Assembly: GCF_018446385.1 (NCBI RefSeq)
Contig: NC_055987.1
Span: forward strand, 4,547,705 to 4,611,704
DNA from: Zingiber officinale
Lineage: Eukaryota > Streptophyta > Magnoliopsida > Zingiberales > Zingiberaceae
Direction of reading: 5' to 3'
DNA: 64,000 nt
Positions 28,702 through 40,627 of the stretch are shown here, in pieces. Both the position numbers and the translations under genes were made by a program. Numbering within the stretch: position 1 is the first letter of the stretch; each line of letters opens with the position of its first letter. A model generated the notes under the pieces. That model searched no databases. It was given only the letters and a program-made list of their open reading frames with translations, and was not told where the DNA came from.

Positions 28702-30866
28702 ATGGCTAGTTCTTCTCATCCTGAAGACCAGTCCCTCGGTCCATGGTACACTACCATGCAATCCCGATTCGAACAGCGGGACTTCGATGTTCTGACAAAC
28801 AATTTTGAAATCCCAGATGATTTCGAAATTCGTTTAGCCGGTCCTTCCCGCCGCGCGGAGCTTTCTGTGTCTTCCGCGACCAGTTTACCGCCGGTCTGCG
28901 TTTCCCTGTACATCCGTTCATCATAGATGTTTGTAATTTTTTCGGTGTGTCGCTCGGCAGTCTGGTACCCAACACCTTTCGTCTCCTCTGTGGTGTTGTT
29001 GTTTTGTTCAAGATTCACAACATTCCCCTCCGACCGGAGGTCTTTTTTTATTTCTATTATCCTGAGCCGGCACTTTCATGTTCCAAGCTCGCCCGGCTTA
29101 GTCTTCTTCAACAAACTACCCTCTTCCAATAAACATTGGAAGGAGTATTTTTTCTACATCCGTATGCTCGATCGGGCCAACTTCCCGACCCAGTGGCAGG
29201 TCAGCCTACCCCCCACTCCCGAGCTGAAGAAATTCAAGACCCGACCGGACTACCTCCATGCTGCAAATATGCTAGCCGGTCTGCGCCTTGACATCAATAA
29301 GCTTCTTCACGAAGGAGGGATGTATATCTTCGGCCTGAGTCCCATACGGACTCCTCTTCCGACCGGCTTTGGTAAGAATTTTACTTCGGCGTTTGCTTTG
29401 ATTGCTAACTGATTTTTCTCCTTTCCTTTGCAGCGGACGTCATCATGGAGTCGGTGATGGCGATTCAAGAGAAAGGCGGTGCGCTCTGGTCCGGCAAAGA
29501 AATAGAAGCGCTGGGTATCCAGCCAGTCGGATCCCATGAAGGAGAAAGCGGGACTCAGGCTGAGTCAACCGCTCCCGCTTCTCAACAGAACGTGGCAACC
29601 GTAGCCACTCCCAGCGGAGGACAAACTGCCCCTGAAGAAGGTTCCGCTCGGGAAGAGGGACAACCTCTACAAAAGAGGCGTCGAGTGGAGACTCCCCTTC
29701 GGTCGGCTACCTCCGAAGTCCAACCATCCAAGCGGTCACTCTTGCTCGCCGGGCAAGGCGCCAGGTGGCCATTTCGTCCGACCGGACGCCTCGAATGGGA
29801 CGAGCCTTGCCCAATTGAGGCTACTCGGCGGCACCCCTCCCGCCCGCCACTCAATCGGTACCAACCATTCATTCCCTGTTTTCTGCGCCGGCTTCTGATC
29901 CCCTTCCGACCGCCGGTCATGGGCGCACGATTCGGGTCACTCTTCATCTCCCGACTGAAGAGTTGCTGCCAGAGGCCGACCGACCAATCGCGCCCGAGCA
30001 CACCATTACCTTGAAAGGGCCCCTAGCTGAGATGTGGGCTGATGCTCGGGCGCGCATCGCGCTGAACCCCCTCCGAAACTTGGCCAATAGCCATATGTAA
30101 GAGGCCACGGGGGTAAGTTCGCTTTTTCCCAAGTTTTGTATGCATTCTTTCCAATCGGCCACTAACAATTCTAATTTTCTTTTGCCAGAGATGGGTGGAG
30201 GAGATTGCAGTCTCCAACCGCCTAGCCATGGTGGATGAGGAGTTAAGGCAGCTGAAGGCGGCATGCGGTCCGTCTGGCTCTCAAGGCCCGTCGTACTCCG
30301 AGCTGCAGAAGAAGCTGAAGATGGCTCAAGATTTGTTGGCGGCCGAGCAGAAAAAGACGGCCGATCATGCCCACGCCTTGGCCGAGTCCGAGCGACAAGT
30401 CAAGTCGCTCGACACAAAAATAACCTTGGCCACCACTCGGAAAAACACGGCCATTTCCGATTTAGAAAAGAAGAACGTGGAGGCTCGGGGCCTGGAGCTG
30501 AAGGTAAAGGAGCTGACGGAGCAGCTTGACAGGGAGAAGGTGGGTCGCTCGGCCGACGCCACCAAGCATAAGGACGAGCTGACCACTTTGCAGGAATCCC
30601 TCGCTGCATCTCAATTGGCTTTCAAAGAGTACCAAGAGGCCGAGCCGAGTCGGGTTGTTGCTCTGAGACAGGGCTACATCCGCTCGCCCAAATTCTCGGA
30701 GAAAATCTGCGAGCGGATGTACACAGCTTTTGACTTGGCTATGACCGCCACTATGACATATCTGAAGTCTCAGGGCCTTCTTCCGGAGTCCACTACTATT
30801 CCGGCCGACAATCAGGTGGCGCTTCTGGATAACATCCCCAAGACCCTTTATGATTACATTGAGTAG
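28702..30866 (+). pseudogene. antisense gene of element D (putative gypsy-type transposon family, three exons)
   Basis: The start is MASSSHPEDQSLGPWYTTM. Exon 1 (28702-29371) has the VCNF-type, PLRPEVFFYF and SNKHWK blocks, but a frameshift near 28850. Intron 1 is 29372-29433 (GTAAGAA ... CCTTTGCAG) and intron 2 is 30113-30188 (GTAAGTT ... TTTGCCAG). Exon 2 has a Pro/Glu-rich linker and a KRRR basic patch, with further frame damage after about 29720. Exon 3 (30189-30866) is an intact Glu/Lys-rich coiled coil of about 220 residues ending YDYIE, as in element B. It opposes gag-pol. Function is unknown; a structural or DNA-related role is only a guess. Confidence 0.7.
29372..29433 (+). other. 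intron 1 of the antisense gene in element D
   Basis: A 62-bp GT-AG intron: donor GGTAAGAA, pyrimidine-rich CTCCTTTCCTTTGCAG acceptor. The corresponding intron in element A is 4601-4663 (63 bp). In B the same place (about 45202-45141, minus) has the donor, but the acceptor AG has lost its G. Confidence 0.7.
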
Positions 30867-30978
30867 ACGTCGGTAGATGTAGTTGGGCCGCTAGGCCAAA
30901 AAGTGATCCTTTTTTGTACTTAGGCCGCTCGGCCTAAAGTTTTAATTTTAATGCAACATTTCCCTTTCGCGTACTTTG

Positions 30979-32050
30979 TGTTGGTGCGGGTAGCACAAAT
31001 GGTCTAACCCAGGTTTTGATGAATGACAAATAGGTTAAGTTAGTTGTGTTGTTCTCTGACACTTTGATCAAGTGTGCAGGAAAAGTCCAGCTAAGTCGAC
31101 GGGCTGACCGGATAGCTGGCGAGAAGTCCAAGCGGGTCGACGGGCTGACCGGACGCTTGGCGAGAAGTCCAGCTAGGTCGACGGGCTGACCGGATAGCTG
31201 GCGAGAAGTCCAAGCGGGTCGACGGGCTGACCGGACGCTTGGCGAGAAGTCCAGACGGGTCGACGGGCTGACCGGACGTCTGGCAGGTAAGTGAGGTAAG
31301 TCACTGGAAGGGAGTGACTGTGAGGACGCGTTCCCGGGAAGGGGACATTAGGCGTCGATCCGGCTTAGATCCATTTCGGATATCTAAGTCGAGATCGTGA
31401 CTAGATTCCGGTCTCGGAAAGACGGAATCTAAGTCATACTTTGCTTATCGATAAAACTGTGCTAACATTCTTTGCTGCAGGGTACATTTGCCTCGGACTA
31501 ACCTTTTCTTGCAGGAGAAGGACTTTACGGAGAAAGGCGGTCCGGGATGCGCCCGGAGGCAAATTTTATCCCAGGACGACGTTGACACTTGGAGAATGCT
31601 GGTTGGGAGTCACATTCCAGGCGCCCGGAAGGGATCCAGGCGCCCGGAGCAGCATATAAAAGAAGCCCCAGGCAGGAGCTTCAAAACATCAGTCTTCTGA
31701 GAACTCTGAATCCAATCACTCTGCTGCTCTGCGCTCCAACGACGCTCACAAAGCTCCGACGACTCACTCCGGCTCTCCTTCTTAATTTATTGTTTGTCGG
31801 TTAGCTTTGTTTTCCTTCTTTTCATTAGCAATATTTGTACGTAAATTGTAATTATCCGAATTGCTAGTGAATTGCCCAACGAAAGTACTCAAGGAGTACG
31901 GGCCTTCGAGTAGGAGTCGTCACAGGCTCCGAACGAAGTAAAAATCAACAGTGTTCATCTCTTTACTTCTACATTTCCGCTGCGTTTTTACTCATCTTTA
32001 TCGAATCGATATTCACCCCCCCCCCCTCTATCGAATCCAACGGTCTTACA
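30979..32050 (+). repeat. 5' LTR of element E
   Basis: 1072 bp. It contains the inverted-repeat array 31086-31315, a CCAGGCGCCCGG-type duplication with the TATA motif TATATAAAAGAAGCC (about 31650-31665), and a poly-C run just before the end (TATTCACCCCCC). Confidence 0.9.
31086..31315. repeat. array of covarying inverted repeats in the element E 5' LTR
   Basis: Five units share the loop GTCGACGGGCTGACCGGA but have different paired arms: CCAGCT/AGCTGG, CCAAGC/GCTTGG, CCAGCT/AGCTGG, CCAAGC/GCTTGG and CCAGAC/GTCTGG. A TCACT/AGTGA pair follows near 31305. The same array recurs at 50126-50345 in the 3' LTR. Confidence 0.85.
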
Positions 32051-32052
32051 AG

Positions 32053-32064
32053 TGGTATCAGAGC
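32053..32064 (+). other. primer binding site of element E
   Basis: TGGTATCAGAGC lies two bases after the LTR end, a perfect tRNA-Met-type site. Confidence 0.9.
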
Positions 32065-32290
32065 AGGTACCGCTCTGATTTGGTGCAACCACCAATCAGA
32101 CAGGGGGTGAAATAATTTTTTTTAATTCCAAACTGATATTATTATCTTTTTGGAAGATTTTTTTTCGTTGCATTTAAAATCTAAATTGGTACAACACCAA
32201 CTTAGAGCTTCTATTTTTTCCCGCACTGCTAATCCAAGACGAAGTCTTGGGATTTTCTTTTTCCAGTTAATTTAGTGTGTGCAGGATAAG

Positions 32291-33934
32291 ATGTCTCAAC
32301 AAGAAGGCTTCAGCACAGTACGTCCTCCTCTATTCAACGGGGATGATTTTTCGTACTGGAAGAGGAGAATGGAGGTCTACATGAAGATAGACTACGACCA
32401 ATGGATGAGCGTCACAAGGGCTTACAAAATTCCAGTAGACAACTCCGGGAACATACTAGACCCTGAAGACTGGACAAATGATATAAAGAAAAAGGCATCA
32501 ATTGAAAACAAAGCCATCAATACTCTACACTGCGGACTAACACGAGAAGAACTGAACCGAGTGGACCGCATCAAAACGCTTAAGGAGCTTTGGGATAAAC
32601 CGATCGAAGCATCAAGGAACAAGCGATGAAGGTAACAAAAAGAGATTTCTGTTAAATAAAATTTTAATATAAAATGCAGGAAGGAGAAACGGTAAGTCGA
32701 CTCCACGTGAGGATCAAAGATATCCTCAACGGTCTCCACGCCGATAGGCCACCAAACGGAGAACCGAGACTTAATAAGGTATGCGTTAAATGCGCCATGA
32801 ATAATTTGGGCATCAATTGTAGATGCCTACAAAATTTCAAAAAATTTATCTAAATTAAAATTGGATGAACTCTTCTGTGAATTAGAACTTCATGAGCAAA
32901 CTAACGCCGGGGTCGAGAAAGGTGTAGCTTTATTTGCAGGTTCCTCTAAAGAAAAGAAGAACAAACCCGAATCTGAAGAAGATTCCGATCAAGACTCTGA
33001 AGACGAAGAACACCTGGTAAGGAAAATGTTCACCAGGAAAAAGAGAAGCTTCAGCAAACAGGATCTTCAGAAGATCAGTTCGCCAGCCGACTCAAGAAAT
33101 GTCACATGTTTCGGATGTAACAAAAAGGGGCACTACAAGAACGAATGCCCAAGATTGAAACTTGACAAACCAAAGTCAACAAAGAAGAAAGCCCTCAAAG
33201 CAACATGGGACGATTCCTCCTCAGACGAATCGGAAGGAGAAAGGCAAAAGCACCAAAGTCACCTCGCGCTGATGGCTCGCGAAGCTGAAACGGAAGACGA
33301 ATCAGAGGAATCGGAAGACGGGTCCGAACCCGAATCAAGCCACGAGTCCGCACTCGTTTCCGAAGGTTCCGAAGAGGTATACCTAAACTTAAATCATAAA
33401 TTCTTTAGAATTATCTCGTGTTTAAATAAAAAATTAGTTAAATTGGAAAATGAAAGTAAATCTCTTCTTGAGGAAAATCAAAACCTCAAGGAACAATTAA
33501 AAAATTCGAATCCAACTCAAGATCGAACACTTGAGGAGGAGAATTTATCATTAAAAAATGAAATTAATAAGTTAAAAGAATTGTTGGAAAAATTCACAAC
33601 AAGATCTAAAAATTTAGATTTAATTCTAAATAACCAAAAGGCATGCTATAATAAAACCGGACTTGGATATAAGTCAAATTCAAACAAAACCTTTAAATCA
33701 TTATTAACCCAACACAAAGCAACTAAACAAGCTTGGGTCCCGAAAGCGTGCTTAACCTCGCAAGTAGGACTTAATCAATTCTATGTACCTAAAGATAAAA
33801 TACATTATAATAAATCAGATCAAAAACTAAAATATAAATTTAATTTAAAATCAAAACTCAAAACTCAACAAAATTTAGATTATCACCAAATTGATTATAA
33901 TTATAAAAAGAATCGACACAAACCCAAAATCTAA
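32291..33934 (+). pseudogene. gag gene of element E, broken
   Basis: It starts MSQQEGFSTVRPPLF at 32291 (an in-frame ATG at 32279 is also possible) and has the FSYWKRRMEVYMK...YDQWM pattern of copia Gag with DPEDWT and LKELWDK. The frame breaks at about 32629 and passes through at least two indels up to 32861. It then continues open to 33934: ELFCELELHEQ, an acidic linker, one CCHC knuckle (CFGCNKKGHYKNEC, 33107-33148), and a coiled-coil-like Leu/Glu/Asn-rich stretch with a basic tail. There is only one zinc knuckle, against two in element C. Confidence 0.8.
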
Positions 33935-35163
33935 ATTAATGGCCAATAATTCAGGGGGAGGCTCCGGAATAGCTGGCACCTCCAAAAGTAACATACCCGA
34001 CAGGGTAACCCAAACAAACCAACCCGACAGGGTAATTAGGATTAGTTAAAAGAGACCAAGTTTAACTTGACTCATGGTACTGGTGAAGTTTTGGATGATA
34101 GTACGTTAGGGAAGCTTGGGCATCGCATGTCTAGAAAGATATGGTTTCGGCCAAGTAGAACTGACCGAAGCTACCCTTAAACGAATCCTAACCAGTTAGA
34201 CCAAGATTTAGTACTAAGTTCCGTGGATAGGACTATTCGGAAAACCTCGAAAGGTTGGTTACTTCTAATGATGTCCTTGTGACTCACCAAGCTTAGAAGT
34301 TTATCCGAAGAATGCCTATTTGTGGAAACCAAAGCTAAGTCTGAATCTAACACTAGTTAAATCAAACTCTATAATTAAATCTAATTCATCTCACAAAATT
34401 GTAGGATTCACTGATTGAAAATATAGATCAGGTGAGATGACTAAGGACCTAAAAGAAATTAATTAAATTAAAATTAAATCAATTAAATTAAAATAACATT
34501 TTCTTTAATTTAAAAATTTATTTTAAAAATTAAATTTAATTTTCTTTTACTTACAAATTTATTTTAAAAATTAAACTTAAATTATCTTAATCTAAAAATT
34601 ATTTTAAAAATTCTTTTAAAAACTTTTAAAACTTATTTTGAAAATTATTTTAAAAACTTTTAAAACTTATTTAAAAAAATATATATATATTTTAAAAATT
34701 CTTTTAAAAACTTTTAAAACTTATTTTGAAAATTATTTTAAAAATTCTTTTAAAAACTTTTAAAACTTATTTTAAAAAATTATTTTAAAAATTCTTTTAA
34801 AAACTTTTAAAACTTATTTTAAAAAAAAATTATTTTAAAAATTCTTTTAAAACTTTTTAAAAATCATTTTAAAAATTTTAAAAAATTATTTCAAAAATTA
34901 CTTTAAAAACTTTTAAATCATTTAAAAACTATTTTAAAAATCATTTTAAAACTATTTTAAAAATTATGTATGATTTTGAAAAATTCTTCTTATTTTTTCA
35001 CTATAATACAATTCTTTTAACTAAAAAAAAAATAGTAATAATAAATTATCTCTATAGACTATTTTCACATTAAAAATTATTATTTTGACCTTAAACTTAT
35101 TTTTAATCTTAAACATCATTTTAACCTTAAAACATTTTTTTAACTTACTGAAAACTAGATCTT
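33935..35163 (+). other. AT-rich interior of element E, first part
   Basis: No pol motif is seen. From about 34480 to 34970 it is a degenerate A/T repeat built on TTTTAAAAACTTTTAAAACTTATTT. The last bases AAATT (35164-35168) are the duplication flanking solo LTR F. Confidence 0.7.
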
Positions 35164-36101
35164 AAATTTGTTAGGACCAAAAGTAGCTAGAGGGGGGGGT
35201 GAATAGCTCGTCGCGTTCGCTCGGTGCTCGGCGTTGCTTGTTCCTTCAAAGATGTGCAGCGGAAAATACAGAAACAAACACACAACGCTAACACGGTTGG
35301 TTTTACTTGGTATCCACCTCACAAGAGGTGACTAATCCAAGGATCCACACCAACACACGCACCCTCCACTATGAGAAACTCTCCTTTATGGTAACTACCA
35401 AGGGCGGAGAAGCCCTACAAGACTCAATACAAGAAGAGAGGGAAAGGATACAAGAAATACAGGCTTGACAATGAAAACCCTAACCCTAGCTTCTCTTCTT
35501 GCTTGATCCGCCTCTTGACTTGGAAAACTTCCAAGATCCTTCAAGAACTAGCGATGAGAGTGGCTTGTGGAGGAGCTGGCGAAGATCTGAGATGAAAGAG
35601 AAGATCTGCCGAGAATCGCATGCCAACGGCTTTCTGCAGCACCAACGGTCGGATCCGATCGATTGAATGTTCTCAATCGATCGAGGAGGCTTTGGATCGA
35701 TCAGCGGATCGATCCAGAGCGCCTCTATGCTCTTCAGGAAGTGCCTGGATCGATCCACTGATCGATCCAGGGCTTATCGCGCAACATCGCTATCTCCCAA
35801 TCGATCCACCGATCGATTGGGACCTCTGGATCGATCGGTCGATCGATCCAGAGGCGTTCTGTGCGATCTGCGACTTGCCCACTCGAGGCTTGTCGCGAAA
35901 ACCAAGTCCCAATCCCAAACCAACATCCGGTCAACCTTGACCTGTTGGTATGTCATGCCTAGCATCTAGTCACTCCCTTGACCTGCTAGGACTCCCTTAC
36001 CAAGTGTCCGGTCAATCCCTTTGACCCACTTGGACTTTTCTCTGTGTGCCAAGTATCCGGTCAATCCCTTTGACCTACTTGGACTTTTCTTTCATGCCAA
36101 G

Positions 36102-37021
36102 TGATCCGGTAGTAAGAGTGGGCCCCCCCTTCTTGCAAAGTCAACGCCAAGTGGAAGTCACCGGAACAGCCGCCCACCCAGAGGAGAGTGTGGTCCGACC
36201 GGACCGACGGCCGTAGACGGTCGGTCCGATTGGACTGTCGGCCGGTCGATGGAATCGAGTACCTGGAGGGGTCCGGCCAGCTCGCACTTATAGTTGGGAG
36301 GCACCCTGTCAAATCGGGGTTCTGACGCTCAGTTAAAAAGGTCATGGACCGAGTTGACCTTTTGACCGACCGCAGTCATAAAGCACCCCTGTTAGTCTCC
36401 ACAAAGCACAACCATTGCGGATGTCCGGTCGGATGTTTAGGTATCCGTCCGCTCGGACTACAAGTTTGGAGCAAAGGAAAAGGCCAGAGGATTTCTTTCT
36501 TTGACACCTTGTAGGTTTCACGTGTGTGCCATGCTCCAAATCTTGTGACAGGGGATTCTGCTGTCCCATCGAGGGCATGCTTTGACTGTAGCGATATGGG
36601 TCAGGTAAACTTTCTGACAGCCGCGTACCTAGGAAAGGACAGAGGACACTTATGCACTTCGGGATTCCGCTGTCCCATCGAGGGCATGCTCTGACTGTAG
36701 CGATAAGGGTCAGGTAAGCTTTCTTACAGCCGCATACCTAGGAAAGGACAGAGGACACTTATGCACTTCGGTACGCGTGCCCAAACTTGACACCGCTCTA
36801 TATAAAGAACCTCAGGTTTCACCGCAAGAGGATATGTACTCTGAGACTTCTGGAGCCACCTTGTTCATCGTGATTTACCCGACTTGAGCGTCGGAGGGTC
36901 GTCATGAACCCTTCGGCTACCGACGCAGATAGCCGAGCATCTCGACACTAGTTGGAGATCTACATCAGCGAGCCTTGGGCGCCACGTGCCCAACGCTTGT
37001 TGACTTGGTTCGGACAGATCA
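36102..37021 (+). repeat. 5' LTR of element B
   Basis: It starts TGATCCGGTAG and ends GACAGATCA. A 109-bp tandem duplication (36554-36662 and 36663-36771, GATTC(T/C)GCTGTCCCATCG start) precedes the TATA box CTCTATATAAAGAACC (TATATAAA at about 36799-36806). The same duplication is in the 3' LTR (46974 and 47083). Confidence 0.9.
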
Positions 37022-37041
37022 AATTGGCGCTCGTCGGGAAG
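37022..37041 (+). other. primer binding site of element B
   Basis: AATTGGCGCTCGTCGGGAA directly follows the LTR. Element D has AATTGGCGCAGTCTGTGGGA at the same place. Both resemble the TGGCGCC-type sites of Tat-lineage elements. The exact tRNA is not decided here. Confidence 0.6.
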
Positions 37042-37245
37042 GCTCCTGCATCCGATCGGAGACAATGGGCGGCCGGACGACAACACACGTGACGCTTTCA
37101 CGGAAGAACTCTCCGGTCGAGATAAGGGCCGCCAAACTCATAGAGCAAAACAAAAGCATCCACCGAGCGGGCGGAGCAGCAAGCAACATCTGCGTCTCAT
37201 GGCCGAGCGGAAGCACCTCAAGCCACCGTCGCATTTCACCGAGCC

Positions 37246-39258
37246 TTGTTTCGCACTCCTGAAGCTGCAGCTCGAAGGGATAGAGGCTCCTCTTCAGATG
37301 AAATGCCAAGGCGGGATGACAGAAAAGGGAAAGCCCGGGCAGACTCATCTCCCGAGCGGACCAATCGCCAATTCTCGGAAGATATTTTACGAGACCCTCT
37401 GCCCAAGCACTACGTGCCTCCGACGATCGGCGAATACAATGGAACAACGGACCCGGATGATCATCTGGGTAAGTTCGATAATACAGCCACGCTCCATCAG
37501 TACACAGATGGAGTAAAGTGTAGAGTTTTCCTTACCACCCTCTCGGGATCGGCTCAACGGTGGTTTCGAAGGTTGCCGGACGGATCCATCACGAGCTTCA
37601 AGGAATTCCGAACGGCCTTCCTCCATCACTTCGCCAGTAGTCGGCGCTATCAGAAGACAAGTGTCAGCTTGTTTGCCATCAAGCAAGAGCCGAAAGAATC
37701 GCTTCGAGGCTATATTCAGCGATTCAACCAAGTGGCGATGGATATCCCAACAGCCACATCGGAGACGATGATGAATGCCTTCACGCAGGGCCTTGTGGAT
37801 GGGGACTTCTTCCGGTCGCTCATCCGAAAGCCGCCCCGAGATTATGATCACATGCTACATCGGGCCAACGAATATATAAATGTGGAAGAAGCGCAAGCCG
37901 CTCGGAAAAAGGAAACTCCAGCCGAGCGCGCACCTGTTCATGCCGAGCGGAAACAGCACACCGCTCAGCAGCCACCCAGAGGACCGAGGGCCGAAGCAAT
38001 TCGATCCCCTCACGTCAGATCGCACGTACAAGAAGTGGCTGCCGCTCGGCCCAAGCCAAAGAAGAGGTGGACCCCTATGTTCTGCAAATTCCACCAAACG
38101 GATACGCACAACACGAGGGATTGCCGAAGCCTTCCCTTTGTGTCCAATCCTGTTCCCCGGAGAGCCGAACGACGGTCTCCTCCCCTCGACAGCAGGCAAA
38201 GGACCCAGGAAGCCGACCGGACCCGCATAGAGAGGCGACATCACCAGACGTCCGATCGGCATAGATCCCCAAGACAGGAGAGTCGCCGGACGTCCAAAGA
38301 ACGGTCCCGACCATCCGCTCGGGAGGAGGAAAATAGGAGCAATACTTCCCGGGGCGAGATCAATGTTATTGCTGGCGGACCGACCGGAGGAGATTCCAAC
38401 CGAGCCCGAAAGGCGGCCGTCCGGCAGCTGCAGATCCATACGGTCGGCTGTAGCCAAGAGCGGGCAAGTGGACCGGAAATCACTTTCGGGCCTGGAGACT
38501 TGGAAGGAGTAGAAGTGCCCCATGACGACGCGCTGCTCATTAAAGCGGTAATAGCAAATTACACTATTCATCGCATATTCGTTGACACAGGTAGCTCGGT
38601 CAACATCATATTCAAGAAGGCGTTCGATCAGCTGCAAATTGATCGAGCCGAGCTGCTGCCCATGACTACCCCGCTCTACGGGTTTACGGGCAACGAAGTT
38701 CAGCCGGTCGGACAGATCCGGCTGGCCACCTCACTGGGGGAAGAGTCGCTCAGGAGGACCAGGACAATAAACTTCGTGGTGGTCGACTCTCCATCATCCT
38801 ACAATGTCATTCTGGGACGACCGACGCTCGGCGAATTCCGAGCGGTTGTTTCAACCTTCCACCAGAAGATAAAGTTCCCTGTGGAAGACAAAGTAGGAGA
38901 AGTGCGTGGAGATCAACAAGTAGCTCGGCGATGCTATATAGAGATGATCCGAGCAAAAGCTTCTTCCGCTCGGAAGGCCCCCCGAATCGAGGTACACGCC
39001 ATAACCGAGAAACCTCCTGCTTTAATTTATGATGAAAAGGAGGAAGTTCAGATCCATCCGACCCGATCGGAGGCCACTACTTTCATCGCCTCGGATCTAG
39101 AGGAAAAACAGGAGAAGAAGCTGATCCAATGCCTCCAGCAAAATCATGATGTCTTTGTTTGGTCGACACACGAGTTGCCCGGAATTTCGCCGAGCCTAGC
39201 GCAGCATGAGTTGCATGTCCGACCTGACGCTCGGCCAGTGAAGGAAAAGAGATTTTAG
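37246..39258 (+). CDS. Gag-protease polyprotein of element B, truncated at the RT
   Basis: A 670-codon open frame. Residues about 20-230 hold the retrotransposon Gag core (GSAQRWFRRLPDGSITSFKE, RYQKTSVSLFAIKQ). A zinc-knuckle-like MFCKFHQTDTHNTRDC follows near residue 285. The aspartic protease has IFVDTGSSVNIIF near residue 445. The end (HDVFVWSTHELPGISPSLAQ) is the entry to RT; a stop interrupts just after VKEKRF. The first ATG may not be the native start, because upstream codons (MAERKHLKPPSH at about 37199) are in another frame but belong to Gag in D. It is the best preserved coding region of the Tat copies. Confidence 0.75.
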   Translation: MFRTPEAAARRDRGSSSDEMPRRDDRKGKARADSSPERTNRQFSEDILRDPLPKHYVPPTIGEYNGTTDPDDHLGKFDNTATLHQYTDGVKCRVFLTTLSGSAQRWFRRLPDGSITSFKEFRTAFLHHFASSRRYQKTSVSLFAIKQEPKESLRGYIQRFNQVAMDIPTATSETMMNAFTQGLVDGDFFRSLIRKPPRDYDHMLHRANEYINVEEAQAARKKETPAERAPVHAERKQHTAQQPPRGPRAEAIRSPHVRSHVQEVAAARPKPKKRWTPMFCKFHQTDTHNTRDCRSLPFVSNPVPRRAERRSPPLDSRQRTQEADRTRIERRHHQTSDRHRSPRQESRRTSKERSRPSAREEENRSNTSRGEINVIAGGPTGGDSNRARKAAVRQLQIHTVGCSQERASGPEITFGPGDLEGVEVPHDDALLIKAVIANYTIHRIFVDTGSSVNIIFKKAFDQLQIDRAELLPMTTPLYGFTGNEVQPVGQIRLATSLGEESLRRTRTINFVVVDSPSSYNVILGRPTLGEFRAVVSTFHQKIKFPVEDKVGEVRGDQQVARRCYIEMIRAKASSARKAPRIEVHAITEKPPALIYDEKEEVQIHPTRSEATTFIASDLEEKQEKKLIQCLQQNHDVFVWSTHELPGISPSLAQHELHVRPDARPVKEKRF

Positions 39259-39790
39259 CGCCGAGCATAATGCCATAATCCGGGCGGAAGTAGAAACTCC
39301 TGGAGGCCGGGCAGTTCCCGAGCTGGCTAGCTAACGTGGTATTGGTCTCCAAGCCGGGCAAGTGGAGAGTTTGCATTGACTTTGGGACTTAAACAAAGCA
39401 TGTCCCAAAGATTTTTACCCTCTGCCCCGGATAGATCAGTGGTGGACTCTACGGTCGGCTGTGAATTAATTTGCATGCTCGACGCCTACCGGGGCTATCA
39501 CTGTACCGCCTTGCCAAGATCGGGAAAAGGTTAGCCGTGATTCGCCGACGCACTGCGCTAGCGTGATGCCGTTCGATTGAAGAATGCCGGGCCACCTATC
39601 AACGCTTGATGAACAAGGTTTTCAAGGAGCAGATCGGGCGAATCACGGAAGTTTATGTTGACGACATTCTTATCAAATCCGTCCGAGCGGCCGATCTTTT
39701 CAAGGATATGGAAGAAACCTTCCGAACACCGCGCAAATATGGAGTCAAGTGAATCCACGAAGTGCCTGTTCGAGCTAAAGGAGGGCGTTC
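39259..39790 (+). pseudogene. reverse transcriptase remains of element B
   Basis: Fragments in shifting frames include VLVSKPGKWRVCIDF (about 39340), a PKDFYPLP segment, and VYVDDILIKSVRAADLF (about 39650) with the YVDD catalytic box. About 150-200 bases expected between the palm motifs are missing, and several one-base losses occur. No active enzyme is possible. Confidence 0.65.
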
Positions 39791-40627
39791 TTGGGTATAG
39801 TGACCGAAGGGGAATCAAGCCAACCCCGCAAGGTGAAAGCTCGCAAGACATGCTTCCTCCGAAACACAAGGGAAGTGCAACGGTTGACCGGTCGGATAAC
39901 CGCTTTGTCCATTCATCTCCAAAACTGCCGACCGAGCCTACCATTCTTCAAGATCCTGCGCCAAGTTCAGTGGAACGAAGAGTGTGACCGAGCATTTGAA
40001 GAGTTGAAAACATATCTGAATTCTCTGCCTATACTTGTCAAGCCGATCGGGGGTGAGTCACTTTATATGTATCTATCGTCAACTGAGCATGCTGTAGGCT
40101 CAGCACTTGTGAGGGCGAACGGTGAAGAGCAACCGGTGTATTTTCTGAGCCATATTTTGAAAGATGCTGAATCTCGCTACACCGGGCTCGAGAAGTTGGC
40201 CTTTACTTTGGTTATAGCCGCTCGGCGCCTTCGACCGTATTTCTTGGCTCACACAATCATTGTCCGGACGAACAGTCCACTCGGAAGAGTCCTGTTGAAT
40301 CCGGAAGCGTCCGGACGGCTTATCAAGTGGACGACAGAATTAAGCGAGTTTGACATCCAGTACCATCCCCGCTCGGCGATTAAAGCCCAATCCTTGGCTG
40401 ATTTTGTAACCGAAGTGCAGAGGCCAGAGCTGGAAGCTCTGTGGAGGATATATGTGGATGGGTCTTCCACTCGACTCGGAAGCGGGATTGGGATATTGCT
40501 TATCTCACCGCAAGAAGAAAAGATGCACCTATCCGTCCGGCTGGACTACAAGGCCACCAACAATGAGGCAGAGTATGAGGCCCTTATAGCCGGATTACAG
40601 CGACCGGCATGTGGGAGCGTCGGGTGA
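39791..40627 (+). pseudogene. RNase H regions of element B
   Basis: A 278-codon frame holds the RT-linked RNase H part (FFKIL, CDRAFEELKTYL, YFLSHILKDAESRYTGLEK) and then a second, archaeal-like RNase H: YVDGSSTRLGSGIGILL, NNEAEYEALIAGL. Two RNase H domains in tandem mark the Tat lineage. The frame ends early by frameshift at about 40610. Confidence 0.7.
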
